In this document: positions 8,198 to 16,002 of the stretch, one piece after another | Layout: every line of letters begins with the position of its first letter | How positions within the stretch are numbered: position 1 is the stretch's first letter | Assembly (NCBI GenBank): GCA_965223025.1 | Contig: CBDCVP010000022.1 | Location: 1,488,001 to 1,552,000, forward strand | DNA from: JABDMH01 sp965223025 | GTDB lineage: Bacteria; Bacteroidota; Bacteroidia; Chitinophagales; Saprospiraceae | DNA: 64,000 bases | Direction: 5' to 3' | Position numbers and translations under genes: made by a program | The notes under the pieces: generated by a model | Database searches by the model: none | Told to the model about the DNA's origin: nothing | Seen by the model: only the letters and a program-made list of their open reading frames with translations

Positions 8198-8399
8198 GAG
8201 CGAAATAAACATTTTTGACCAGAACCCACTAAATATGGCCAAGAATCATTTTACTCGTGAATCGTGTAGTGGGGAATCGCATTACAAGATAAAATACCGA
8301 TTTGTGTCAGGATAATTAATGCCAGCAAAACGAAGTAAGAATCACACAGTAAACTAGCTTTTTTTTCGAGCAAATTTATCTCAATGGTATTCTACCAAT

Positions 8400-11300
8400 T
8401 CAGAACACTTTTATAAATGATCTGGTCCCGATATTTTTACTATCGAATACCTTTACTGAATATAAGCCAGCAGGCATGGATGAATTTAGTTCGAACGTCA
8501 TGAGACCACTACGTTGATATTTATCAATAGATTTTGACATGATGATTTTCCCAAATAAATCCACAATCTGTACTTCGCCATCCTGGAGTTTGGCATCTAC
8601 CGACGACAAATCTATGTTAATTCTTTCATGAGCAGGGTTAGGGTACAATTTGAAATTCATCTGTGAGGGTTCGTAACCAACTATATCCGTAGGGGTTTCA
8701 ACCACAAATATGTTTTCTTGAATTTCTGAGATGTCGGTGTTGCGTAAGATAATGTCAGATAGCCGTGTATTCTTAATCGCACTGACTTCTGAATGGCTAA
8801 AAGCTGAATCTGCCTCATAGTAGAACCGATCACCGTCTCTCAATGCTCTAAACTGTTGATCAATAATTGTCATAGCTGTTGGGCCGAATAGGGCTCCTTC
8901 CATATGGTCTTCAGCTAGGAATCCAGCCCAGGGATCGATTTTATCTATTTCTTCATAGACGGTGGCAAACGTTTGGTTTAATAAGGGATTGGTCGATAGG
9001 CTGGAGAAAGAGGCCACGGGAGCTAATCCAAAGTGCTTTCGGATGGTGTTGTAATCCGCAAGGCCTCGATCCCTGCCTCGATTCAGGTTAAGGGACGCCA
9101 AATCCAACCCACCTGCTCCCGGAGGACCAAAAAGGAAATTTCTTAAATCATCGATTATGTGACAATCAAAATCCTGTTCTACTACAGTTGACATACCCAT
9201 CAGATATGGTTCGATTCCGCCTACCTGTGGAATAGCTGCCGGATTAAAAAATGCATTCTTCAATTCAATGTCGCCCTGTGGCATCACGTGGCCATCATTG
9301 TCCATTCTCGGCATAGCGTTGCCTATGGTTGAATGCCCATACCGGTAGGCAGCTGTGGTAAAGACATTCATGATACCAGGATTAATGGTTTGGTCAAAGC
9401 CTTCGTAGGGTTTGACTTCCATACCGAGGGTTGGTAACCACTCTTCATAAACCACCGCCTCCATCAGTGCTCCAACGATTTTACGTGCTCGTTGATATAT
9501 CATTTCATCCGTCCAATTGGGATTCTCTACCTTAAGTTCATCGGCTAATCGGTTGTGCTCACGCACAAAAATGGTGTGCAAGGAAGTCAACAGGGGATTT
9601 TCATTTGCTCTGATATCTCCGGCCACAAAATAGCGGTCAACATGGGGAAAGGGCATTGCCATTTCGGGAGCCACTGGATCACTGATGTCATAAGCTTCTC
9701 CGGAGATAGTATTATACGGAAGTAAATTACCTTCGGATGTCTTTAGCTTACCATCGTCAAAGGTTCTCAGCCAAGCTGCACGCATCATATCAGATCCATA
9801 AACGGCCGATGCATCGATAAAGGAAGTAATACCATTGAAGTGGATGCGTGGATTGGCCGATCCCGTACCAGTATTCCGATCATAATCAGATCGGTGCATG
9901 GGTATGACAACCTGACCAGTGCCAGCCGGATCAAAAAAGGCATCATACTTCGGAACTGAGATATCCATTTTCTCACTGGGATGATCTGGTGACAAAGTAA
10001 TGTCGTGATCAATGAATTGACCCCAACCCCAAGCATAGGCACTAAGATCTAAGGGATCATCTTTAGAGTCAGTCTGAGCAAAGATTTCATTACTGATCAC
10101 TCTCGGATTTGGACGATCTAGGCCCGATGGTGTTGACACACCATCTTCATAGGCCAACGGAGTCCGCAATACCACGTTTGATCCAGCTGCCCCCCACTCG
10201 GGATTGAATGGATTGTTCATGGTCCCGTCAATAGTACGATTGACCACTGGGGTTGTTTCCAGCACGTGAAACACATATTGTGGTACATAGGTGATCCCGC
10301 TATTTCGCCTGATGACATCCGACAGCAAGGTGCCCTTGATCTCTGCCCTCTCGGCTTCGCTGAGACCCTCGTCATTCTCATAGTAAAAACGGTCTCCTAC
10401 TCGAAGATTGGAAAACTGTTCTTCCATGATCAACATGAGTGTCGGTCCAAACAATGCCTGATCCATGTGATCTTCGGCCAAGACCCCCACCCATAGATCA
10501 ATATTATTGATGTCACCGTAGGTGTCTCTTAGCAGTTTGCTCATCAATGGGTCAGCCGTTATCTGATCAAAATCGGAAAGGCTATTCAGTCCAAAGGCTG
10601 CCCGTGTGGTATTGAAATCAGCCAAGCCACGGTCCCTTCCTCTATTTATATTTAGCGCAGCCAAATCCAGTCCTCCTGCTCCGGGAGGTCCAAATAAGAA
10701 ATTTCGCAGATCATCAATTACCTTGCAATCTACATCTTGTTCAACTGAAGTACAGGCCCCAATCAGATAGGGCTCGATACCTCCGACTTCCATAATGGCA
10801 TTGGGATTGAAGTACGCATCTCTGAGTTGAATATTCCCAGCGGGCAATTCATTTCCTGCATTGTCCATCCGGGGTAATTCAGCACTGATGGTTGAATGTC
10901 CATATCGGTAAGCAGCCGCAGTAAATTCATTATAGATACCGGGATTTACGATCATATCATATCCTTGATACGACCCCAGATTAACTCCGAGCGATGGCAA
11001 CCACTCTTCATATACAATCGATTGGATTATTCCACCCACTATCTTGCGGGCCTTTTGATAAAGTCGCTCATCATCCCATTGTGGATATTGCACAGCCAGC
11101 ATATCGCACAACCGGTTATGTTCGCGCATGAAAATCGTATGCAAAGCAGTGAGATTTGGATTTTCATTAGCCCGTACATCTCCAGCAACAAACCATTTAT
11201 TTACATGTGGGATGGGCATGGCCATGGTAGGGGAATGAGGGTCGATTTCAGCATCGAGTTGGCCTGTAGTGGTATTAAATGGCAAAAGATTTCCTTCTGA

Positions 11301-11915
11301 GGTCTTTAGTTTCCCCCCAGTAAAGGTGCGGAGCCAGTCGGCCCGGGGTTGTTCAGAACCATAGACACCTGATCCGTCGATGAAAGCAGTAATGCCATTA
11401 ATATGCTTTCTCGGATTATCGATGCTGGTTCCAGTATTCTGATTGTAAACAGAACGAAGCATTGGAATCAAAACCTGGCCGGTACCATTGGGATCAAAAT
11501 AAGGATCTCCAGCTGGTACAGGGATATCCATATGCTCGTCCTCCACGTCGGGTGATAGCACGATATCATGATCAATAAATTGGCCCCAAATCCAGGCATA
11601 AGCACTTAAACCCAGGGGATCATTGGCAGGTCCTTTCTGATCAAAAATCGCGTTGCTGATGGCCCTTGGATTCGGCCTGTCCTTTCCCGCTGGTGCTGAG
11701 ATACCATCTTCGTAAGCCAAAGGTCCTTTACTCTCTACTTCCGAGTAGGCGGATCCCCATAAAGAAAAGGGATGATTAAGTGTTCCATCAATGGATCGAT
11801 TCACCTGTCCCAAAAGGGAACCAGGTACTAGCATAATTCCGAGAATGATTCCTGGGATTGATGCTCTCAACATGGCCAAAGTATCAGTCTTCAGTGAGTT
11901 CATAATTTGATTCAT
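8400..11915 (-). CDS. secreted protein with two fused animal-type haem peroxidase domains and T9SS sorting domain
   Basis: The 1171-residue protein has an N-terminal signal segment (hydrophobic around 14-36) and two full copies of the peroxidase (peroxinectin/myeloperoxidase-like) domain, at about 38-555 and 560-1080. Each copy has the distal-histidine motif GQFIDHD (111-117 and near 633), REHNRL, RYGHSTI with the proximal histidine (near 337 and 860) and NRGRDRGLAD. The last 80 residues are a type A T9SS sorting domain (LYPNPAHERI ... GLYSVKVFD). It should be exported by T9SS and oxidise halides or organic substrates with H2O2; the substrate is unknown. The two copies are closely similar, so an internal gene duplication made it. 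Confidence 0.9.
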   Translation of the reverse strand: MNQIMNSLKTDTLAMLRASIPGIILGIMLVPGSLLGQVNRSIDGTLNHPFSLWGSAYSEVESKGPLAYEDGISAPAGKDRPNPRAISNAIFDQKGPANDPLGLSAYAWIWGQFIDHDIVLSPDVEDEHMDIPVPAGDPYFDPNGTGQVLIPMLRSVYNQNTGTSIDNPRKHINGITAFIDGSGVYGSEQPRADWLRTFTGGKLKTSEGNLLPFNTTTGQLDAEIDPHSPTMAMPIPHVNKWFVAGDVRANENPNLTALHTIFMREHNRLCDMLAVQYPQWDDERLYQKARKIVGGIIQSIVYEEWLPSLGVNLGSYQGYDMIVNPGIYNEFTAAAYRYGHSTISAELPRMDNAGNELPAGNIQLRDAYFNPNAIMEVGGIEPYLIGACTSVEQDVDCKVIDDLRNFLFGPPGAGGLDLAALNINRGRDRGLADFNTTRAAFGLNSLSDFDQITADPLMSKLLRDTYGDINNIDLWVGVLAEDHMDQALFGPTLMLIMEEQFSNLRVGDRFYYENDEGLSEAERAEIKGTLLSDVIRRNSGITYVPQYVFHVLETTPVVNRTIDGTMNNPFNPEWGAAGSNVVLRTPLAYEDGVSTPSGLDRPNPRVISNEIFAQTDSKDDPLDLSAYAWGWGQFIDHDITLSPDHPSEKMDISVPKYDAFFDPAGTGQVVIPMHRSDYDRNTGTGSANPRIHFNGITSFIDASAVYGSDMMRAAWLRTFDDGKLKTSEGNLLPYNTISGEAYDISDPVAPEMAMPFPHVDRYFVAGDIRANENPLLTSLHTIFVREHNRLADELKVENPNWTDEMIYQRARKIVGALMEAVVYEEWLPTLGMEVKPYEGFDQTINPGIMNVFTTAAYRYGHSTIGNAMPRMDNDGHVMPQGDIELKNAFFNPAAIPQVGGIEPYLMGMSTVVEQDFDCHIIDDLRNFLFGPPGAGGLDLASLNLNRGRDRGLADYNTIRKHFGLAPVASFSSLSTNPLLNQTFATVYEEIDKIDPWAGFLAEDHMEGALFGPTAMTIIDQQFRALRDGDRFYYEADSAFSHSEVSAIKNTRLSDIILRNTDISEIQENIFVVETPTDIVGYEPSQMNFKLYPNPAHERINIDLSSVDAKLQDGEVQIVDLFGKIIMSKSIDKYQRSGLMTFELNSSMPAGLYSVKVFDSKNIGTRSFIKVF

Positions 11916-11955
11916 TGTTGGCTTTGTGATATTCGGATGTAAGTAGTCTGAAGGG

Positions 11956-11963
11956 CAAAAGTA
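11956..11963 (-). promoter_or_regulatory. promoter -7 element of the peroxidase gene
   Basis: The reverse strand reads TACTTTTG, a full match to the Bacteroidota TAnnTTTG element, 41 bp before the start codon at 11915. No clear -33 TTTG is seen, which fits a promoter that needs an activator. Confidence 0.55.
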
Positions 11964-11986
11964 GAGGGTTATCCATTTCTAGAATA

Positions 11987-12021
11987 TGCTAAATAACATA
12001 GTTGGACATGTTATGCAGCAT
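11987..12021. promoter_or_regulatory. paired palindromic operator upstream of the peroxidase gene
   Basis: TGCTAAATAACA (11987-11998) and ATGTTATGCAGCAT (12008-12021), centres 22 bp apart, match the pair at 2147-2181. The proximal centre is 36.5 bp from the last base of the -7 element, the same as in the MbnP/MbnH operon. Likely bound by a dimeric regulator; the Crp/Fnr protein encoded just upstream is the natural candidate. Confidence 0.5.
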
Positions 12022-12272
12022 GTACTATAAAAAACTGTGAGATCGGACCTTCCCCCTTACTGATCTACTATATCTTTCATTTGCGTGGACTGGCGCACTC
12101 TTGGCAAGTATACAAATAGGCTGTACTGAAATAATGGCTTATGGAGACTACCGTATAGACCTTTCTACATCTTTTAATGCAGAGGTCGTAGACTGGCTAA
12201 AAGTCAAGATATCTTCCTGTAGAGGCTCCGATTTACATCAAAATCTGGGTGATACTGTGCAAAGAATGAGTG

Positions 12273-12307
12273 TGCTAAATAGCATATCTCGACAAGCTAT
12301 CTGTCAT
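12273..12307. promoter_or_regulatory. third, weaker copy of the paired palindrome
   Basis: TGCTAAATAGCA (12273-12284) is a perfect palindrome; the expected partner 22 bp on (12294-12307) keeps only part of its arms. It lies between the crp/fnr-type stop codon and the peroxidase promoter. The 428-bp gap 11916-12343 contains this, the two sites above, and no gene I can support. Confidence 0.4.
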
Positions 12308-12343
12308 GATTCTTAGGGTGGAGGTTGAATGTCGTAGGTTCAA

Positions 12344-13075
12344 TTAACCCTGCAGGCTTATATTCTGAAGTCCTTTCAGATCTTTAACAGCAATTCTTCG
12401 ACCGTCTACATCAACCAGGTTGGATTTTACAAATTCGGAAAGAGTTCTAATTGCATTTGCCGTACTCATATTAGAGAGTCCAGCAAGATCACTTCGTTTT
12501 AGATCCAAGTCCAAAACGTCACTTTTCTCCTCCATACCGTAGACATCAAGGATGTATAGTAAGGTATCAGCCAACCTAGCTCTCATGTGTTTTTGGGTGA
12601 GATTAGCAGTACGCTGGTCAGCAATGGTTAATTCTTGAGCGAGATATTTGACAATTTTTAGTGATAGTTGGATGTCGGACTCAACGAGCCACCTGAAATC
12701 ATCGAGAGGAATCAAACAGACTTGGGAGTCCTCCATGGCAATGGCTGCAGAACAATGCACTTCCTCTCCCATGAGGTCACTAAATCCGAGAAAATCCACG
12801 GGCTTCTTCAATGAAATAATCTGCTCAGTTCCACTGACACTGTCCATGGTAATTTTTACTTTACCGCTGGCCAAACAATGTAATCCAGCTGGTTTCATTC
12901 CCTGCTTGTAGATATACTCACCGGCCTTGTATGCGGTCATGGTACGATTGCTGTTTAGCTTAGTCAGTTTATCTTCACCTATGCAATCAAATAGTGAGAG
13001 TTTTCTGACCAGACAATTTGCACAACTATGCATGGAAATGGGTTGGTCCTCCGAATGCAAGGCACATGTTGTCAT
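12344..13075 (-). CDS. Crp/Fnr-family transcription regulator
   Basis: The 243-residue protein has a cyclic-nucleotide-binding-like beta-roll (about 30-150, with AGEYIYKQGMKPAGLHCLASG) and a C-terminal winged helix with the recognition helix in LAGLSNMSTANAIRTLSEF. The N-terminus has Cys4 and a HSCANC motif (Cys18, Cys21) with another cysteine near 31; a CxxC before the beta-roll recalls the iron-sulfur ligands of FNR, but cysteine count and spacing do not prove a cluster. The gene lies upstream of the peroxidase on the same strand, 428 bp apart. It may control the peroxidase and the MbnP/MbnH operon through the palindromes described; this is inferred. Confidence 0.85.
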   Translation of the reverse strand: MTTCALHSEDQPISMHSCANCLVRKLSLFDCIGEDKLTKLNSNRTMTAYKAGEYIYKQGMKPAGLHCLASGKVKITMDSVSGTEQIISLKKPVDFLGFSDLMGEEVHCSAAIAMEDSQVCLIPLDDFRWLVESDIQLSLKIVKYLAQELTIADQRTANLTQKHMRARLADTLLYILDVYGMEEKSDVLDLDLKRSDLAGLSNMSTANAIRTLSEFVKSNLVDVDGRRIAVKDLKGLQNISLQG

Positions 13076-13245
13076 CTATTCTGTTATTGTTATACTGGGA
13101 TTTGGCAGAATCAACATTTATTAGAACAAATTTACCCAAAGTGGTGAAACTAGTATAGCGTTCCCTAATTGTCTTGAATTTTTGGGAAAAAGCCATCGGA
13201 TCTCTTCATGGATATTTAGTATCCCTTTGGTGCCTATAAACCTTT

Positions 13246-13318
13246 TTTCTGTTGCTCCAGTACCTTCCTAGAAGTAATGCCTGCAACCCTGAATGGAGGG
13301 ACCTGAGTGGAACATGGC
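13246..13318 (+). pseudogene. decayed 3' end of a VWA-domain gene
   Basis: The sequence aligns with the last ~90 bp of the intact VWA gene (1530-1612): TGTTGCTCCAGTACCTTCCT against TGCTGCTCCCATTACCTTCC, and CCTGAATGGAGGGACCTGAG against CTTGAATGGGGAGGATCTGA. It has substitutions and small gaps and no open frame. It directly precedes the intact rfbA stop codon, as the VWA gene precedes the rfbA pseudogene at 1626. The rest of the gap 13076-13245 shows only faint further similarity. Confidence 0.75.
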
Positions 13319-13325
13319 ACAATTC

Positions 13326-14186
13326 CTATCCAATCAAACTCATTAGGTATTCGCCATAGCCACTTTTTAAATAGCGAAGTGCCAACTTCTCCAAGGCAGC
13401 CGCTTGGATAAATCCTTTTTGAAAGGCCACTTCTTCGATGCAGCCAATTTTGAGCCCTTGTCGGTCTTCGATTGCCTGTACAAACTGCCCTGCTTGTATC
13501 AAGGATTCATGAGTACCGGTATCTAACCAAGCAATACCTCTACTTAAGACCGCGACCTTGAGTTGTCCCGCCTCCAGATAATGTCGATTGACATCTGTGA
13601 TCTCCAATTCTCCTCGTGCACTGGGCTGAAGGTTTTTGGCTATTTCAATGACTTGATTATCATAAAAATACAAACCCGGTACTGCATATTTAGATTTAGG
13701 GGTTGCGGGTTTTTCTTCAATGGAGACGACGGTGAGGGCCTCGTCAAATTCTACTACCCCATATCTCTCTGGGTCCGCTACCCGATAGGCAAAGACAATC
13801 CCACCATTGGGGTCAGCAGCGCTTTCCAGCTCTGCCTCCAATCCATGACCATAAAAGATATTGTCACCAAGTATCAGGGCAACTCCCTCCCCGCCAATAA
13901 AGGATTCACCGATGATGAATGCCTCGGCCAAACCTTTAGGTTCGGGTTGTTCAGCATATGAAAAAGTACACCCCAGTTCACTTCCATCACCTAACAACTT
14001 CTCGAAGTGCGGTAGATCATGTGGTGTGGAAATGATCAATATCTCATGGATGCCTGCGGACATCAGGGTAGAAAGTGGATAATAGATCATGGGTTTATCA
14101 TAGACAGGCATCAGCTGCTTACTGACAGCTAGGGTCAATGGATACAACCTTGTGCCAGAGCCACCTGCGAGTATAATTCCTTTCAT
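13326..14186 (-). CDS. rfbA: glucose-1-phosphate thymidylyltransferase
   Basis: The 286-residue protein is full length for RmlA/RfbA. It joins dTTP and glucose 1-phosphate to dTDP-glucose, the first step to dTDP-rhamnose and related sugars for surface polysaccharides, in the cytoplasm. The nucleotide-binding signature LAGGSGTRLYPLT (residues 6-18) is followed by KQLMPVYDKPMIYYPLSTLM; later family blocks are ALILGDNIFYG, EEKPATPKSKYAVPGLYFY, RGELEITDVN and WLDTGTHESL. No rfbB, rfbC or rfbD gene is adjacent. A decayed copy of this gene lies at 1626-2000. Confidence 0.96.
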   Translation of the reverse strand: MKGIILAGGSGTRLYPLTLAVSKQLMPVYDKPMIYYPLSTLMSAGIHEILIISTPHDLPHFEKLLGDGSELGCTFSYAEQPEPKGLAEAFIIGESFIGGEGVALILGDNIFYGHGLEAELESAADPNGGIVFAYRVADPERYGVVEFDEALTVVSIEEKPATPKSKYAVPGLYFYDNQVIEIAKNLQPSARGELEITDVNRHYLEAGQLKVAVLSRGIAWLDTGTHESLIQAGQFVQAIEDRQGLKIGCIEEVAFQKGFIQAAALEKLALRYLKSGYGEYLMSLIG

Positions 14187-14235
14187 GCTATGCGATGTGT
14201 TGGGATGTTATATACATATGTTTCAGGGAAGAGTT

Positions 14236-14595
14236 TCAGTTGCTTCTAGGGATGAATATAAACTGGGCTCCAAGCTCACTGATGACAAACAGGCACAGAT
14301 GATCCTTTGGGTCCTTGTATATGCTTTGAAAATCTTCAATCTTATCTGTTGTAATCACTTGCTTGGTGGCAAACTCCTCTAGGGTACTGGCATTGATCGA
14401 CCATTTTCCCTTCACTTTTACGTGATCGAATACTGGGAGACCCAGCTCGATATGCTGTTGGTGAATGACCAGGATCGGATAGTCGGAAACCTCCTTCTCC
14501 AGTATGGCATCTGCAGCCTGAGCCATCAATTTCAAAAATGGCTTGAGTTCCTTTTCTAAGAGAAGAAACTTCCCCCGGTCCTTGCTCTTCATCAT
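14236..14595 (-). CDS. hypothetical protein downstream of rlmD
   Basis: The 119-residue protein has no signal peptide and no motif I recognise; it is mixed alpha/beta with a hydrophobic C-terminal strand (HLCLFVISELGAQFIFI). Its ATG overlaps the stop of rlmD in an ATGA arrangement (14592-14595), a good sign that it is a real, translationally coupled gene. Function unknown. Confidence 0.65.
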   Translation of the reverse strand: MMKSKDRGKFLLLEKELKPFLKLMAQAADAILEKEVSDYPILVIHQQHIELGLPVFDHVKVKGKWSINASTLEEFATKQVITTDKIEDFQSIYKDPKDHLCLFVISELGAQFIFIPRSN

Positions 14596-16001
14596 TCTCT
14601 TTTGGCTAATTGTGCTACATTCTCAATATGGCTGGTATGAGGAAACATATCTACAGGTTGCATCTTTTCTACCCGATATTGGTCGGCCAGCATACCGATG
14701 TCTCTAGCTTGGGTTGCTGGATTGCAGCTGATATATACGATCCTCTCTGGTGACCCATCCAAGATGGTTCTGATTACATTTTCATGCATACCTCCTCTAG
14801 GAGGGTCGGTAATCAAGATGTCGGCATGACCATGTTTTCCCAACAACTGTGACGAGAATATTTTTTTCACATCGCCCACATAAAAAGTAGCGTTATCAAT
14901 TTGGTTTGCTATGGCATTCTCCTTGGCATCTTTGATGGCATCCGCCACTTCCTCTACGCCAATCACCTCACGGCATTGAGACGCAACAAAGAGCGCAATG
15001 CTGCCTGTACCGGTATAGAGATCATACACGGTCTCGTGCCCCCGAAAATCACAGAAAGCACGGGTGATTTCGTAGAGTCGCTCAGCTTGATATGGATTGG
15101 TTTGAAAAAAAGATTTAGGACGGATCTTATAAGATATGTTACCGAGCTTTTCAACGAGATGATCTTTCCCATGATAGCAGATGATGTCTTGGTCAAAAAG
15201 TGTGTCATTTTTCTTGGTGTTTATGACATAGTGCACAGATGTCAGATCTGGAAACTCTGCAACCAGGGCTTTCAACAAAGCTGTTCGGGTTTGCTCATCT
15301 TCATAAAAAAAACTCATCACGACCATCCACAATCCCGCTTTCGTATTTCTAATGATGACATTTCGCAAAAATCCCTGATGATTGACCGGATCGAAGAAGC
15401 TTAGTCCCTTGCTTCGGGCATAGTCACGGATGAAGTTTCGCAGTTCATTGGATCGCTCATCTTGGAGCAGGCACTCGTCGATATCTACCACCTTATTGAA
15501 AAACTTTGGTGGGTGAAGACCCAGTGCATTGCCCGCATTGATCACCGATTGATCGCTGACTTCCTGTTTGGTCTTCCATCGCTGGTTGGAGAAAGAGAAT
15601 TCCATCTTGTTGCGATAATGGTAAATCTTTTCGGATGCTAGGATTGGCCGAAAATCAGGAACCTCTACTTTGGCTATGCGCTGAAAGGCATCTCTTACGA
15701 TGATCTCTTTTTGCTGCAGTTGAGCCCGGTAGTCCAAATCCTGCCATTTACACCCTCCGCAGTCATCAAAGTGCCGGCATGGTGCCTCCACGCGGTCTGG
15801 TGAGGCTTCAATGATCCTTTCTGCGATACCATGCCAGACTCCTTTTCTCTTACGTAAGATACGTACGTCTAGGATGTCGCCTGGCAATCCTCCTTGTAGA
15901 AATACAACTTTTCCATCCTCATCCCTGCCTACAGACATTCCTCGATCAGCCATTCCAGATACGGTGACACGCTCCCAAATTTGTCCTTTGCTGGCAGCCA
16001 T
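14592..16001 (-). CDS. rlmD: 23S rRNA (uracil-C5)-methyltransferase, RlmD/RumA family
   Basis: The enzyme uses S-adenosylmethionine to methylate a uracil of 23S rRNA (U1939 in Escherichia coli for RlmD). It starts with a TRAM RNA-binding domain (ERVTVSGMADRGMSVGR), has the iron-sulfur cysteines in CRHFDDCGGCKWQ plus a preceding C, the SAM site DLYTGTGSIALFVA, DPPRGGMHENV and the catalytic YISCNPATQARD. The chosen ATG at 16001 (469 residues) lies right after the stop of the upstream OmpA gene (16003-16005); an ATG at 16064 in the same frame would add 21 residues but overlap that gene by 62 bp. Exact target within the RlmCD group is not certain. Confidence 0.9.
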   Translation of the reverse strand: MAASKGQIWERVTVSGMADRGMSVGRDEDGKVVFLQGGLPGDILDVRILRKRKGVWHGIAERIIEASPDRVEAPCRHFDDCGGCKWQDLDYRAQLQQKEIIVRDAFQRIAKVEVPDFRPILASEKIYHYRNKMEFSFSNQRWKTKQEVSDQSVINAGNALGLHPPKFFNKVVDIDECLLQDERSNELRNFIRDYARSKGLSFFDPVNHQGFLRNVIIRNTKAGLWMVVMSFFYEDEQTRTALLKALVAEFPDLTSVHYVINTKKNDTLFDQDIICYHGKDHLVEKLGNISYKIRPKSFFQTNPYQAERLYEITRAFCDFRGHETVYDLYTGTGSIALFVASQCREVIGVEEVADAIKDAKENAIANQIDNATFYVGDVKKIFSSQLLGKHGHADILITDPPRGGMHENVIRTILDGSPERIVYISCNPATQARDIGMLADQYRVEKMQPVDMFPHTSHIENVAQLAKRE

Positions 16002-16002
16002 A

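Noticed and set aside
8028..8315. 95-codon plus-strand frame
   Set aside because: It runs through the 20-bp inverted repeat and the IS-like direct repeats, so it is not a credible gene.
10255..10275. CACGTGAAACA inside the peroxidase gene, half of a parS site
   Set aside because: The left half does not match (12 of 16 overall), unlike the two perfect palindromes in thrC.
12101..12316. 71-codon plus-strand frame between the peroxidase and the crp/fnr-type gene
   Set aside because: It starts with TTG, shows no family pattern and overlaps the third palindrome pair; probably chance.
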